A DNA stretch of 64,000 nt from Varanus komodoensis (Eukaryota; Chordata; Lepidosauria; Squamata; Varanidae), in contig NW_025335941.1 of assembly GCF_004798865.1 (NCBI RefSeq), positions 12,008,874 to 12,072,873 on the forward strand. Direction: 5' to 3'. Shown here piece by piece: positions 35,562-46,870 of the stretch. Both the position numbers and the translations under genes were made by a program. Every line of letters begins with the position of its first letter. The stretch's first letter is position 1. Under the pieces are notes generated by a model. It had not been told where the DNA came from and did no database searches. It was given only the letters and a program-made list of their open reading frames with translations.

Positions 35562-35735
35562 GTTTTTGTTGTTGTTAGTCGCAAAGTCGTGTCCAACCCA
35601 TCGCAACCCCATGGACAACATTCCTCCAGGCCTTCCTGTCCTCCACCATCCCCCAGAGTCCACTTAAGCTCACACCAACTGCTTCAGTGACTCCATCTAG
35701 CCACCTCATCCTCTGCCGTCCCCTTCTTCTTTTTT
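35562..35735 (-). mobile_element. BovB-like RTE LINE, 3' coding end (reverse)
   Basis: Minus-strand translation gives RRRGRQRMRWLDGVTEAV, then MVEDRKAWRNVVHGVAMGW and TRLCD before a stop. This is the well-known C-terminus of the BovB polyprotein ('GRQRMRWLDGITDSMD...MDREAWRAAIHGVAKSRTRLSD'). The + strand left edge is a (TGT)n run, the complement of the short 3' tail. The frame appears open over this short stretch, so it is a younger copy than those at 25323 and 28540. Confidence 0.92.
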
Positions 35736-35878
35736 GTTATTGTATTTTTACTGTTTTATTGGGTATTTATCATTTTTAATATCATGCCAATTTTATGTGT
35801 TTTATTGCTATGTACCACCCCAGGAGAGCTTCTGCCCTGAATGGCATCCAAGAAATATTTTAAATAAAACAGCACTGG
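35736..35878 (+). mobile_element. L2-like LINE 3' UTR
   Basis: T-rich 3' UTR text (TTGTATTTTTACTGTTTTAT) leads to ATGTACCACCCCAGGAGAGC and GAATGGCATCCAAGAAATAT, then TTTAAATAAAAC. It parallels 'tgtacgccgcccagggtgcc...gggcggcatagaaatattttaataaa'. It abuts the BovB copy in opposite orientation. Confidence 0.7.
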
Positions 35879-36019
35879 AGGATGAAAGGTGGAAAATGAG
35901 TTTTGAGACTACTCCACTTATTAAAATGGAAATACAAACCCTGTGCTTCCTTACTCAGAAGTAATTGTCATTTAATTTATTTTAAAACCCTTGCATTCAG
36001 CCCAATAACTAATGTTCTC

Positions 36020-36165
36020 TGGGAAGTTAACAATAATATTTTGAAAACAAAAAAATACAGGCATAAAATAGGACAGAAATGAAATCGCCTGCAGCAAAGG
36101 ATGGACAGAACAGAGCTAAAAACATCTTAAAAGATCTAAGGATTACAAGGTAAAATACGTAACTG
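36020..36165 (-). mobile_element. Possible L2-like LINE 3' UTR (reverse)
   Basis: TCTGGGAAGTTAACAATAAT then AAAAAATACAGGCATAAAAT resembles the complement of an L2-like 3' UTR ('ctctgggcggtttacaataaaaatat...'). Diverged, with no tail. Confidence 0.4.
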
Positions 36166-36751
36166 GGAAAATAAAATGCTCTTAAGTGGGCTTGTGTTGA
36201 GGGAACTGGGTAGCACTGGACCATGAAACAGCTAGAGAGGTGAACACGCGTTCAGAAATTCAGAAATACAAGCAGGTACAGAGGCCTGCAGGGTCTGCAG
36301 TGAGGAAGTAAGGACAAAGAACAAAGAGGAAAAAACTGGGACACCATGTTGAGGGGCCCAAGAGCCCTTTTTACATGTTCAAAAAATGGAGGGGAAATGG
36401 GATCACACTTGCTCTGTGGAAGGTCTGAAGAGAGCCTACAGCCATATATGCTGTATGCAGACTCCCTCCATGTGCTTGAGAATTTTCCAAAAGCTAGGCT
36501 CCTAAGAATCAGAATCTAACTGGATTAAATTGTGTGTGCGTGGAGCTGCAAAAGTGTTGAACGTTAGACCTGGGGAGCAAATCATTATCTTTACTTCATT
36601 TCCACACTGTCTGTAACTAAAGCTCTCTGGGGAGTTTACCTCAAAGTAAATGAACAAACAAATCTGCCTTGCCTGACGTCCCCATCTGACCCTCTAGGGT
36701 TTACTAGAAGGTCACAGTTCCTTTCCTTGGCCCCACTGCCTTTTCCCCAAA
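36166..36751. other. Unique DNA, no gene seen
   Basis: No feature recognised. Confidence 0.45.
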
Positions 36752-37500
36752 AAGAACATAAGAATTGGATCAGTCCAATGGTCTCTCCAGTCCAGCACTC
36801 CATTCACACGATAGCAAGCCAACTCCTCACAGGATTGCTCAAGCAGGATGGACATAAGAACTCCACCCACCCAGATTTCTTCACAATTGGTATGTGCAGG
36901 GAAGCCACCTCTAGCAGGGCTAGCCGCTATTGTCAACTTCCTTCTCCAGGAATCTCCAATCCCCTTTTAAAGGCATCCAAGCCATCCATATTTTAACTAT
37001 GCACTGTGTGGAGAAGTACTTCCGTTTTTCTATCCTAGATCTCCTACCAGGCGACTTCATGAGATGTCCCTGGCTCTGGTATGATGGGGAGGGAGGAAAA
37101 TGTCTCCCTCTCCACTTTCTGCAGTCCATGCATAATTTTGAACATCTGTCATGTCTCCCCTTGCTCACCTTTTTCTAAGCTGAACAGTCCCAGTTGTGGT
37201 AGCCACTCCTCACAGGGGAGCTGCTCGAGCCCATTGATCAGGCCCTTTTCCGTCCTTTTCCCAACTCAGTAAAGTCCTTTTCCAGGTAAGACAACCAGAA
37301 CTATATGCAATCTTCTAAGTGCTCTTGCATCAAAGATTTCTATAAGGGGAATAGGATCGTAGCAGTTCTATTTTCATTCCATTCCTGATTTTGCCTAACA
37401 TGGAGGTTGCCTTTTTTACAGCAGCTGCACATGGGCCAACACTTTCAGGGAGCTGTCCACCCCCCCCACCCCAAATTCCCTCTCTTGCTCAGGCACTGTT
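36752..37500 (-). mobile_element. CR1 LINE 3' region, long copy (reverse)
   Basis: It begins at the element's 3' end with AAGAACATAAGAATTGGATC and continues through AGTCCAGCACTCCATTCACA, TTTTAAAGGCATCCAAGCC, GTGTGGAGAAGTACTTCCG, CATGTCTCCCCTTGCTCACC, TTTTCTAAGCTGAACAGTCC and TTGCCTTTTTTACAGCAGCT. The order matches the reversed CR1 3' region known in turtles and squamates. About 750 bp is the longest transposon block in the window. No reverse-transcriptase motif is seen. The right limit is uncertain and a C8 run lies at about 37461-37468. Confidence 0.88.
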
Positions 37501-38333
37501 GCCCATTTCCCCACTTGAGTATTGCTGCCTCAAGTTTTCATCTGAAATCAAATGCCCCTTTCTCCTCTGCACATATACATCCCTTTTTAAAATAGGGGTG
37601 TCTTTAGGAGACAGGGTCCTTAAAGGTACACACAGAAAGGGGAAGAGGGAGAGGCAGAAAGTGAGAGAGACTTTAGAACATAAGTAAATTTGCATATACA
37701 AATATTTTTGCGGGGGGGGGGGTTGCCTGTGGGCCTCAGCCTGGGAACTCTAACACACCTGACAGCACCCCAGGATGGAATTATTGCAACTGCATGATGA
37801 TCAGTTAAAATGAGGAATGCTGACATCTGGACAGAAAAAGCCAAGCATGGCTTGTTTATGTAATAGCCATAATTCGTCTGTCTTTGCAACAGCCCTGTAA
37901 GGTACGTTAATCCATTCTGCCTGCAAAGTATGGCCAGGAGGCTGATAAGAGATGCTCAGGTGGGATGGAAGGTGCAAAAGCCACACTGAAGTTGATCAGA
38001 TGGAAGCAGCTAAGGCACGTGCCCTGCGCCTGAGGGGTCTGCAGAAGAATGGGAGAAGAGATGATATTTGAAAGGAAATGAGCATTCTGCAGGGAGTTTT
38101 TTAAAATGGGAGATTTGAGCTTGCCTGAAAACAGAGAGGAAAGATTAAAGAAAGATTTAATTTTCCAGGAAGCATATCTAGCTGTAATTTAGTTAAGGCT
38201 GCTTTCAAGGGGCAGCACCATTATTAATGACAGAAGCTTACCCCAAACAAATCACTTCATATTTGAACATATTGATCCCACCATTATTAAAACAGACATC
38301 TATGTTCCCAAGATTGAAAAATGATTACCTTGC
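37501..38333. other. Unique DNA with a G11 run
   Basis: G homopolymer at 37712-37722. Otherwise no repeat or gene recognised. Confidence 0.45.
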
Positions 38334-38390
38334 ACCATTCTTCCCCAACCTGGAGCCCTCCGGAGTTAAAGTCCAACTCGTCTGCAGAGG
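38334..38390. repeat. Fragment of 'GTCCAACTC' squamate repeat
   Basis: TTCTTCCCCAACCTGGAGCC, CTCCGGAGTTAAAGTCCAAC corresponds to 'ttccccaacctggtgccctccagatg..ttggactacaactc'. Short and mutated. Confidence 0.45.
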
Positions 38391-39383
38391 ACTTGCTGGG
38401 AGACGGCTGCCTGACACAGGCCCCTTCTATGAGGAATGTTGTTCCTCTTGCTGTGCCTTTGCATCATGCCCTACCAGGTCATCTTATGGTTTCCCCTCCG
38501 CTTAAGGGCTTCCAAAGAAATTGCTTTTGGAAGCTTGCATTTGCAAGCCATACACAACTGACCACATGGAGAGGCATTAGCTATAAAATCTCCATATTAC
38601 CCTCTGTCCTTTCTTCAAAACCCCACGGGGTCTGCCACTGAAGAGAGACTGACACTCTACAAGAGCAGCTGAACAGCTGGCCACATGCCATGTTGCTTAC
38701 AGATGGACAGCCAGTGCAACCCAAGGAGCATCTTAGTTGCCCCAGGCCTGCCATGAGCTGCTGCACTGAGCTCAGAGGGAAGATTTCCATCCACCCATGA
38801 CTGTGCAGGAGCACACCATGCTCTCTTTTCCTTTGGTCCGCCCTCATATGCTGAAGGCTGCTAAGGGAGATGGTGGACAGCAGCTAGTGCAGGCCTTGTG
38901 GGATCAGAAAACCCTCATGCGGGGGCAACCTTCCTCCTTGGTTGGCTCTGAATCTTGCTTTGTGCTCATACGAGGATAGAAATAGGCTGCAATTGAATCT
39001 GGTTTGTTTTGTTCAATGGCACCCTGAGTTAGATCTTGGAAGAGCCAAAAAAATTGCGTACCACAAGTCAGAATGAGAGACTGTTGTTTTGGTAGACTGT
39101 TCCAATTAGCTGAAACTTACCCTATAGCAGTGGAAAGGAAATAAACACACAAACACTTCTGTGATTGCCAAGGGCTGTCATTGGTTACTACTTCAAGTTG
39201 CTCAACTTTTCATGCTCTGTAAAGCTTATGGGAACACCAAACGAAGCCAGACAATTTTCCCTCCTCCACTGTGAGCTTAATGGCAGGTTTGAATTTCATC
39301 GTCCCATCTCATAAACATTGGTTTCCTTTTACACCAGTATAAAATGACAGTCCTGCTGCAAACAATTACTTTAACATGTGAGA
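38391..39383. other. Unique DNA, no gene seen
   Basis: No feature recognised beyond overlapping short frames. Confidence 0.45.
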
Positions 39384-39455
39384 ATCATGCAAAGTAAGGA
39401 TCATGCAAAGTTAGGATCTAGTTAGGATCTAGGATCATGCAAAGTTAGGATCTAG
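39384..39455. repeat. Nested tandem repeat (16-, 11- and 7-bp units)
   Basis: ATCATGCAAAGTAAGG (39384-39399), ATCATGCAAAGTTAGG (39400-39415), ATCTAGTTAGG (39416-39426), ATCTAGG (39427-39433), ATCATGCAAAGTTAGG (39434-39449), then ATCTAG. All units share the ATC...AGG frame, suggesting stepwise slippage with internal deletion. Confidence 0.95.
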
Positions 39456-40919
39456 ACTTGAGAAATGGTGGATCATGGAACTGGCAGGGGTTATATTGAA
39501 AGAGTAGTGAACATTTGCATAGGGTAGTGTCTGAGGATGGCCAATGCTATAATAAAGAAACACAGAACCGATAAGATTTAGAGGGGCGTGTTCCAGAGAT
39601 GGGTGAACCCAAAGGCAAAACAAGCAGGGCCAAAAATTGCCAGCATGTTTTATCTTACAACTTTTCCTGCCAGTAACTAAGCCTTATGAAAAGCATTTCA
39701 ACCTTCGTAATGGGAAAAGAAACTGAACAGAAATCTGGGGAATCAGCAATAGGAGATTGGGGGAAAGGAGCACATGCTCCTGGAAAACTATGGAGGGCCA
39801 GGTTATGACCCAGGAAGGGCTGTGTTTAGCATCCAGGCCAGTGGCTCTCAGACCTCCTATTTTACCATAGGCTGTGATAGTCGCAGCCATGTCACTGGAA
39901 GGAGTTTGGACCCCACCAGGTCAGCTGCAGTGATATCCATCATATTGCAGGCTGACACAGAAAACTGCTGTATGCCTGGCCAGACCATTTGCCATATAGC
40001 CCAATACTGCCCCCTGTAACTGTGGATTCTCCAGCTGACTGGGAATGCCAGGCATAGAACTTGGGCCATTGCAGAGGGAGTACTGCGCCACCTTGCACTC
40101 TGATCACAGGTCAGAAGGGGCTTCTTCTGGTCCTCTTGCAACAGAAAGCTGACTCCTGGTGAACACGCTGAAGGGCTGCAGTGGGGTTCGTAGCCTCTTG
40201 GCTCACAGGAAGCAGGGCAAGCAGTGGCCTCCTGCCTTCATGCCTTGCTCTTGTGCAAGACCTGTGCCCATTGCTCTCGTGTGGGCAAACATGCTCAGGC
40301 TGACTTGCAGGAGCGAGAGGGGACAACCTGCAGCTTCTGTAAGTGTGGAGACTTGCATCCCAGGACGCTGTGTGTACCATGACTTAGAGGGTCAAGGCAA
40401 GCATCATCACGACCAGCATCACTATGCCTTCTTTACTTAATCCATTTTGCAACACAGACTCATTTTCTTTTTGTTGATTTCTTCCCCCTTTCTTGTGATT
40501 TTTCGATCCCACTCTTTTCCCCTTCCAGTGGCTTTGACTGTTATAATGGCATTTTTTCCAACCTTATTTCCAGTTACCTGTAGCTTCCAGCCTCTCTGTC
40601 TCAGGATTTTCCTCCAATTGGCCAATGCATTCCAAAGGACATGCATGACAGCACTGTGGGCGGCTCAAGTCACTGCCAATTTCTGCAGCTCTTGCGTCCT
40701 TAAATGCAACCCAGCTCCATTACATTCAATGGATTTTATTCCCCTTTGGCCATTGATTAAAATGAGATGAATCACACACTTTGTGTAAAAGGAGCTAAGA
40801 GATTATGACTTACAAGCCAGAGAAAGTCAAATACTAGATTCTGTCGATTGGTTCTATTAATAAAGAGCAGGACAAAAAGTTGGTGCATATATATGTGCAC
40901 ATTCATCCCTTTTTACCTT
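39456..40919. other. Unique DNA, no gene seen
   Basis: Antisense-overlapping frames at 39774-40440 without domains. The stretch 40700-40760 (AATGCAACCCAGC, ATTCAATGGATTTTATTCCC) may be a decayed short squamate repeat. Confidence 0.4.
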
Positions 40920-41015
40920 GCCTATTCTTGCTGCCAGCATTTTCTTTTCAACTGCAAGCTCCTTGGGGCAGGAAATGTTCTTTTGCTGATGTTCCTCTGT
41001 ATATTGATTGCATAT
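40920..41015 (+). mobile_element. Old L2/MIR-type 3' end
   Basis: CAACTGCAAGCTCCTTGGGG then CAGGAAATGTTCTTTTGCTG matches the conserved amniote L2-family 3' segment ('actgtaagctccttggggcagggactgt.tttttg'). Short and ancient. A parallel copy lies at 58118. Confidence 0.65.
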
Positions 41016-41239
41016 ATCTGTCATCATTACCATAGAACCGCAGAGCTATAGACTCAGGTCACTGTAGGAGAAGTAGGGCAACCATGGCCCAATGCTCTCT
41101 GGCACCACATAGCTAAGGCACCTTTCTCAGATGGCATCAGTTTCCTTCTAAGCACCATCTGCATTAACACATTTTGACATTATTCATCTGGGTGCTTGCC
41201 AAGCTTGGTGTGTGCTGATTTCTAGAGCATTCTGTGCAA

Positions 41240-41263
41240 GTGAGTGAGTGAGTGTGTGTGTGT
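41240..41263. repeat. (GAGT)n(GT)n
   Basis: Three GAGT units run into GTGTGTGTGT. Confidence 0.9.
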
Positions 41264-42246
41264 TGGGGGCTGATCCTGGGAGTCTGTAAACCTCACACCT
41301 TCCCCTTTCAACACAATTCAGGTGCCTCAGATTGTGCTTAACAACAATAAGGGAAAGGTTTGTGCACTGGAAATAGTTTACAGCAACACCAGCTCCTTCG
41401 TGCCTTCCCTAACTGGATGGAGGAAGCAATTGCTCACTGTCCTCCTCCAGTCATCCATCCCCTCTCAAGAGAACCATTTAGGATGTAGATTTCAGGGAAA
41501 GCAAGCCAGCAAACCACACGTGATCTGTCCTTATAGCTTCTTATCTCCAGTTATTACAACAAACTAACATCAGGACTAAAAATACATTTCCTTGACCCTC
41601 GACTTTACGTCTTTGAACTTTGTTAGGAACTCACTCAGGCACAGAGCTGAAAGGATGCTTCTGGTTCTTTGCCTTGCCTCCATCAGTGTCGCATGTTTAA
41701 CAGCAATGGAAAAACAAACACCTCCCTGGCCCACCTCAACTAATCCTCATACATGAATGGAACAGGGAGAAGTGGTGCAACAAATGGAGGGAGAGACTGG
41801 AGGAGAAAAACAACTGCCTGCTTTGGGGTGAATAAGGGTGAGGGTGCAGGTCCCACTGGCTTCGTCCCATGGGAACTGGAGCAGACAGGCGCAAGCAGCA
41901 GTACCCTTTCTCCTTCTCCATCATTTTTTGTGAGAGGGTGGGAACAGCCGTCAACTATTGTTTCCCCTCTTTAAAACTATATCTGCTCTCTCACTTTCTC
42001 ACATTCACTGAGCTAAAGAACAAACTCAATAAGAAAGGAAACTTAAAGGGCCGTTTCCCTACACACAACCCTTTCCAACTCCTCACACTTCTCCTACAAC
42101 TGCACTAGTGCGCAACACAAGCTCCCTTTTTTAAAATAGGTTGTATTCACTTGCCTGCACCCCAACTGTGATGAATACTTTTTGTATAAGTCCCACAGCT
42201 GTGCCTTCTCATACATGGAAGGGGCTCCACTGTAGATCTCCAGAAT
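41264..42246. other. Unique DNA, no gene seen
   Basis: No feature recognised. Confidence 0.45.
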
Positions 42247-42360
42247 GCGAGAGGTTGTGCAGTCGATTAGCACACCAGATTTATATTGTGAAGACCCAAG
42301 TTCCAATCCTCATCCAATCATGAAACTCACGGGGTGCCCTCTTTGACTGTATGAGGCTTC
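42247..42360 (+). mobile_element. tRNA-derived squamate SINE, 5' part
   Basis: GAGGTTGTGCAGTCGATTAG (A-box region), CACACCAGATTTATATTG, then the B-box-like AAGTTCCAATCC (42298-42309), then CATGAAACTCACGGGGTGCC. Same architecture as the family at 63725 but truncated after the first ~100 bp and well diverged. Confidence 0.72.
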
Positions 42361-43584
42361 TTCAGAACAATTTGGACCATTGGTCCACTAGCTGCATACA
42401 TTCTTCTCTGACTAGCAGCAAAGGTCTAGGCAGATATCTTTCCTCACTTGAAGGCCCAGGGTCCTTTTACCAAAGGTGGGACCTTCAGTATTTAAAGCAT
42501 GTGCTCAGCCACCGGCAAGCCTTCTCACCTCACAGGATAGCTGGGAGGGCAGTGTAGGCATAACTATAATGCACAATGGCCTGATCTCCTTGGAGGAAGG
42601 ATGGAGTGCTCCCGCATACAGATATGATTCATCAGACAAACAAACAAAAAACTTCACTTCAGGTGGTATCCAATGTTAGTCTTACTGAGAGTAAAGCCAT
42701 TGACTGTAATGGAACTTAAGTTGGTCATGACTAACTAACACTGCCTTCTAACAATGCTGGAAAAATGCTAGACCTACTTAGTCCTGCTGTAAGTAGTTCT
42801 AACATTACATACAACCTCAGGTAGCACTGGCAATGGATGCTTACTTGTCCATATCCTGCATCTGGCTGCAAATCCATTGGACTTCAACCTTTTCGTTCCT
42901 TTGCTTATTGGAAGCAAGGAAGCTCTTCCTTGCTGTTTCCATTGTCTTGGTCTTCCTCTTTCTCTCCTTCCCCCTGGTTTTGTGCAGCAAGAACTTGAGC
43001 CCCCTGCAAAAAGCTGGGCTGTACAGCCATCTAGGGGCTTGGCCAGCCCGCAAAAGATAACATTTAACAGGCCACTCAAGCCACCCTTGGATTTTAATAC
43101 TATTTTGATGAGCGTATTCTATTTAGAACCACAACACAAACATATTCCTAAAGTAGAGGCAGATAGACTGATATTTGTAGAAAATCCTACGTGTGAATAT
43201 TGGGTTTGCCAGCAAGGCAGCCAGCCAGCATTACAGTTATGCAACCATGTTCTTTCAAGCAACCTGTCTGAAAGGCAATGCCAGGTCCAGGTTTTAAGGA
43301 TGCCTTGAACAGGATGCTCTTATGGTGCTGGGGACTTTCTGGGCCGGCCCTCTTCCTCATCAGTTACTGTGACTGCTACCCATGTGTTTGCTCATCTCTC
43401 ATTTTGGACCATCAGCAGGAGACACATGGGGAAAGTTAATGTGCCTTGAGGTGATAGCAAGGACATGGTGCCCAAGCAAAGCTTGGAGGCTCTGAGCATC
43501 AGCACTGTGTTCCTTGTCACAATATGGGCCTTGCAATACCAACCTAATGCTGGAAAGCTAGTACATAGCAGATTAGGGCAGATT
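42361..43584. other. Unique DNA with a short-repeat relic at 42670-42735
   Basis: GTTAGTCTTACTGAGAGTAA, ATTGACTGTAATGGAACTTA, AGTTGGTCATGACTAAC resembles the squamate 'tagtcctactcagagtaga..cattgaa.tgaatggaacttaagttagtcatgac' repeat. Overlapping frames at 42774-43308 lie on both strands and lack domains. Confidence 0.5.
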
Positions 43585-43614
43585 TTGGTCCTTAACCAAC
43601 TTGGTCCTTAACCA
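43585..43614. repeat. 16-bp period tandem pair
   Basis: TTGGTCCTTAACCA at 43585-43598 and 43601-43614; a partial third unit (TCCTTAACC) follows. Confidence 0.9.
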
Positions 43615-43715
43615 TCCTTAACCCGAACCCTGTACCAAATTCTTCTAAGGTGGTATCTTATCAATTGTCAAAAAAGAAGAGGATAAAGAGGACAACAATA
43701 TGAATAAAGACAGCT

Positions 43716-43716
<1 letters not shown>

Positions 43717-43793
<77 letters not shown>
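43717..43793. repeat. Compound (CA)n(GA)n microsatellite
   Basis: About 15 CA units pass directly into about 23 GA units with no interruption. Confidence 0.98.
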
Positions 43794-43798
<5 letters not shown>

Positions 43799-45069
43799 CT
43801 TTGGAAATTATTATCATAATTTCAAAAGAAATTTAGTACATTTCATTCTAGTGTGAAAACACGGTCGAGATGACCCCTGTGCATAACTCAGACTGCTGTC
43901 CAGGTGTTGGTGATGGGATACTTCAAAGCACAATTCTTCTTTCTGATTATTCTTTATCTTTATACAGGACTTAGTCTGGGTACCCTTTAAGCAGGGCGCA
44001 CCTTCGAACAGAGGATGGTCCTTTGGCAGCCATTCAAACAGGCAAGTGTCATCTATAAAGGAGGAGGCACGGCCACCCTAAAATACTTTCCTAGTTCCAG
44101 CTCACCAGGTCCAGCTCTCTGGCTCTCTGCACAGGCCAATTTGTTTTCTTTTAAGCAGGCACCATTCAGCTTTAAAACTATGTGCACACGCAGCAAAATT
44201 AGTCAGCCCTATGAGAAAGAATCTGTTTCTATAAAATACATGAAGCTGCCCATTACTGGACCTGTGCATTTCCCACACTGATACCTGACATTTCAGGCCA
44301 CAAAGCCACCAAGTTTTGATTATGAAGAAAAGGAAGAAAACTTCATGTACAGAATGTTCCATGCTTTAAACAGAACACAGGATTTTGCTTTCAGTCTCCA
44401 AAGGCCTATTACTACTGTGCCAAAAGAGTTAATCTATCAGAAAACAATATTAGATTTTTAGAAAGTATTGCATTACATCTCTCTATCTCAGAAACAGGGA
44501 TTTGAATGCATTCATCTATTTTGTCTGGATATTTTTTCCTGGCTTTAATGGCTAGAGTTACAGGAAATGAATATACGAAAGCATAAAAGAATTAAATGGG
44601 TTGTATTAAAAAATTGAAGTCAGTATTCCCTAGCTTGCAGTTTGCAAGCAACTTTACATTCCTAGCTAGGTTTTCAGGAACAAGCTAACAAAACTAAAGC
44701 ACATTCTTTAAATAAGGTAAAATAAGGGTATGCATTATGTTTTGTGGAGCTGCTATGTTCTTGGGGGCAAGGGAGAAATAATTTTAAAGGAAGTCAGAAT
44801 GGAAAAGAGTCTAATGAAGTGTTCTGGGAGAATTGCATTCTTGCTTGCTGGGTCAGTAAAGTTATCATTCAATCCATGTTGCCCTTGTTAAATCCTCTGA
44901 GTGCACACAGTATGGCACTAAGAACATGCAAGGCTGGCTGGTTTGGTGACAGGGCTGTGGCCAATAGATTTGTGTCCCATGCTTGTTGTACGAAATCCCC
45001 AATAACGCATAAGACAGCAGTGTTAGCCCTTCACTGGTGAGCTTCCCTCCCCCAGTTTCCCATAAATAG
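43794..45069. other. Unique AT-rich DNA, no gene seen
   Basis: No repeat or domain-bearing frame recognised. Confidence 0.45.
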
Positions 45070-45145
45070 GTATTATGGCTGCAATCCTATGCATAGTTAG
45101 CAGGAAGTCAGGTCCATTAAACTCAATGGATCTTGCATCTGAGCA
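45070..45145. repeat. 'GCAATCCTATGCA' short squamate repeat, well preserved
   Basis: GGCTGCAATCCTATGCATAG, AGGAAGTCAGGTCCATTAAA, CTCAATGGATCTTGCATCTG then AGCAGACTT matches the whole of the common squamate repeat 'ggctgcaatcctatgcacacttac..gggagtaagccccattgaactcaatgggacttacttctgagtagac'. The best copy of this family in the window. Confidence 0.75.
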
Positions 45146-46574
45146 GACTTGATGAGGGTAGTGATATAACTTGTGAGAAAAGAAAAGAGCAGCCAAGAGA
45201 ATTGAATGTTATTTCTAATCAGAGTTTGTATCTCCTCTGTGGACTCTGGGAAGTGCCATGGTATTTATTCCACCTGATTAAAATGACCCTTTCCCAAAGT
45301 TCCAGTCAGCAAAGCATGCTGTAAGCTATTGAAGGCCAGGAATGTAGGGCCGTGGTCAACTTCTGAAAGCCCTCCTGCCTTCCTTCCCCTTTGGTAAATG
45401 ATCGAAGGTGTGGAAGAAGAGAAACCAGGAGGTACTAATGGTTCTTTCTTGTATTGCGAAGTTGGGAAGAAGCCCAACTTTTTTTGAAGCTTCTCCGTAA
45501 AGACACAGAAAAACCCAGCCAATTCCACATTGAGAGGGGTTAGGGTTAGGGTTTGCCTATCAATACATAAAAAAAACCTTGGGAGCCTTTTGCCAACGGT
45601 TGCTTAACTCTTGATGACTGATACAACAGATGGCCTTACGAGTCGGCTACACTAAACTTTAAGAAGAAACTATCTCCTTTTCTAGACTTGAAAGCATATT
45701 GTTGTGATAGTGAACGTCTTTCTTTCAGTCATTTGTTAACATTCGTAATGGCCAGACCTGAATATTCGCAGTCCAAATCTGGATATTTTCTTTTATATTT
45801 GCACAGCATGAACTTCTGCTTTTTCTCATGCTGGAAAGTGAGGAAAATACATTTGAGTGGAGAGCCATCCCTTTCATCTGTCTGACATCCCACTTGTAAA
45901 TTTGTTTGCTGGCAATGAGATCCCTGTGCTGAATATTGAACTATGTATTCTGATAAAATGGGGCAAACATATTCAGGGGACAGTTCTAAATTTTGAGTTC
46001 AAATACAGATTTAACCCACATTCTCATTTTCAGAGCAAAAAGGAAATTGCAATCAGAATGCAAATGTGATTGTCTTAATAAGGCTGATCAATCTGAATAC
46101 AGGTGGATGTGCAGATTAACCTCAACCTGAGCGAGGAGGGTGAATGTTAGCTTTACTTACATCGCAAATAGCCAATGCTCTGTTCTCTCTCCCGTTCACA
46201 CAACAAAAGGGGACTGTGCTCCTGAGAACTATGATACATTTATGACATCTCATATTTCCCAGTAATATTATTGGTGTATGTGTTTGTTGGGGGAATGGCT
46301 ACCCCTGTTGCTTCTACTTAACCTTCATGTCTCTTTATTTATCCATTTATACTGCTGAAATACTCATTGATATCTTAAAATCTCCAAGCACTTTATGAAA
46401 TATATATACGTGTGTGTCCCCAATATATGTTAAAAGGTTACAAATCAGGGAAACTTCTTCAAGCAGCATTGAAAGCTCAACACAATCTCTGCCTCTTGAA
46501 TTGCACTAGGAGAGCATTTCAGAACTACCAAAATCCCCTACTTATAAGCCATTACTTGACAACGCACTGTTAGT
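45146..46574. other. Unique DNA; telomere-like hexamers at 45537-45554
   Basis: No gene. The 18-bp GGGTTAGGGTTAGGGTTT is nearly three vertebrate telomere units. A weak LINE-like text (TCTCCAAGCACTTTATGAAA) lies near 46380. Confidence 0.5.
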
Positions 46575-46870
46575 TGTGAGATGACCAATAAGGCTTCCTT
46601 AGAAGATCTCAGGACCAGGTTGATGTAAGCAGGAGAAGATGGTGTCTTGGTCCCAAGCTGTGCAGGGCTTTAAATATCAGAAGCAAATCCTTGAACATAG
46701 CTTGGTAGCTAACAGGCAGCTGGTGCAGTTCTTTTCACACAGGTATGCTCTGCGTACGGCTGCTCACGGTGCTGAGCAACGAAGCTGCTGCATTCTGCGC
46801 TGGCTACAGCTTCCAAACCAGGTTCAAGGGCAGCTGCACAAAGAGCACATGACAGTATCTTGGGCTTTCA
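46575..46870 (-). mobile_element. Old L2-like LINE, RT C-terminal region (reverse)
   Basis: Minus-strand reading gives, in order, LVWKL, QNAAA-like NAAASLL, PV.KELHQLPVSYQAMFKDLL and LIFKALHSLGP. These align block by block with the fresher copy at 56375 (LVQNRAARLLTG, PVLHQLHWLPIEAQAQFKVLI, MTYKALNGLGP). In-frame stops and substitutions show long decay. The match covers about 90 codons, and the 3' UTR and tail are not visible. Confidence 0.85.

Noticed and set aside
39838-39870. SPIN/hAT-type terminus (CCAGTGGCTCTCAGACC)
   Set aside because: Resembles the first bases of some hAT elements, but no matching inverted end or 8-bp duplication was found nearby.
42774-43308. 143-codon plus-strand frame near 42.9-43.3 kb
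   Set aside because: Low-complexity Leu/Phe-rich start and opposing minus-strand frames of similar size; no domain and no exon boundaries I trust.
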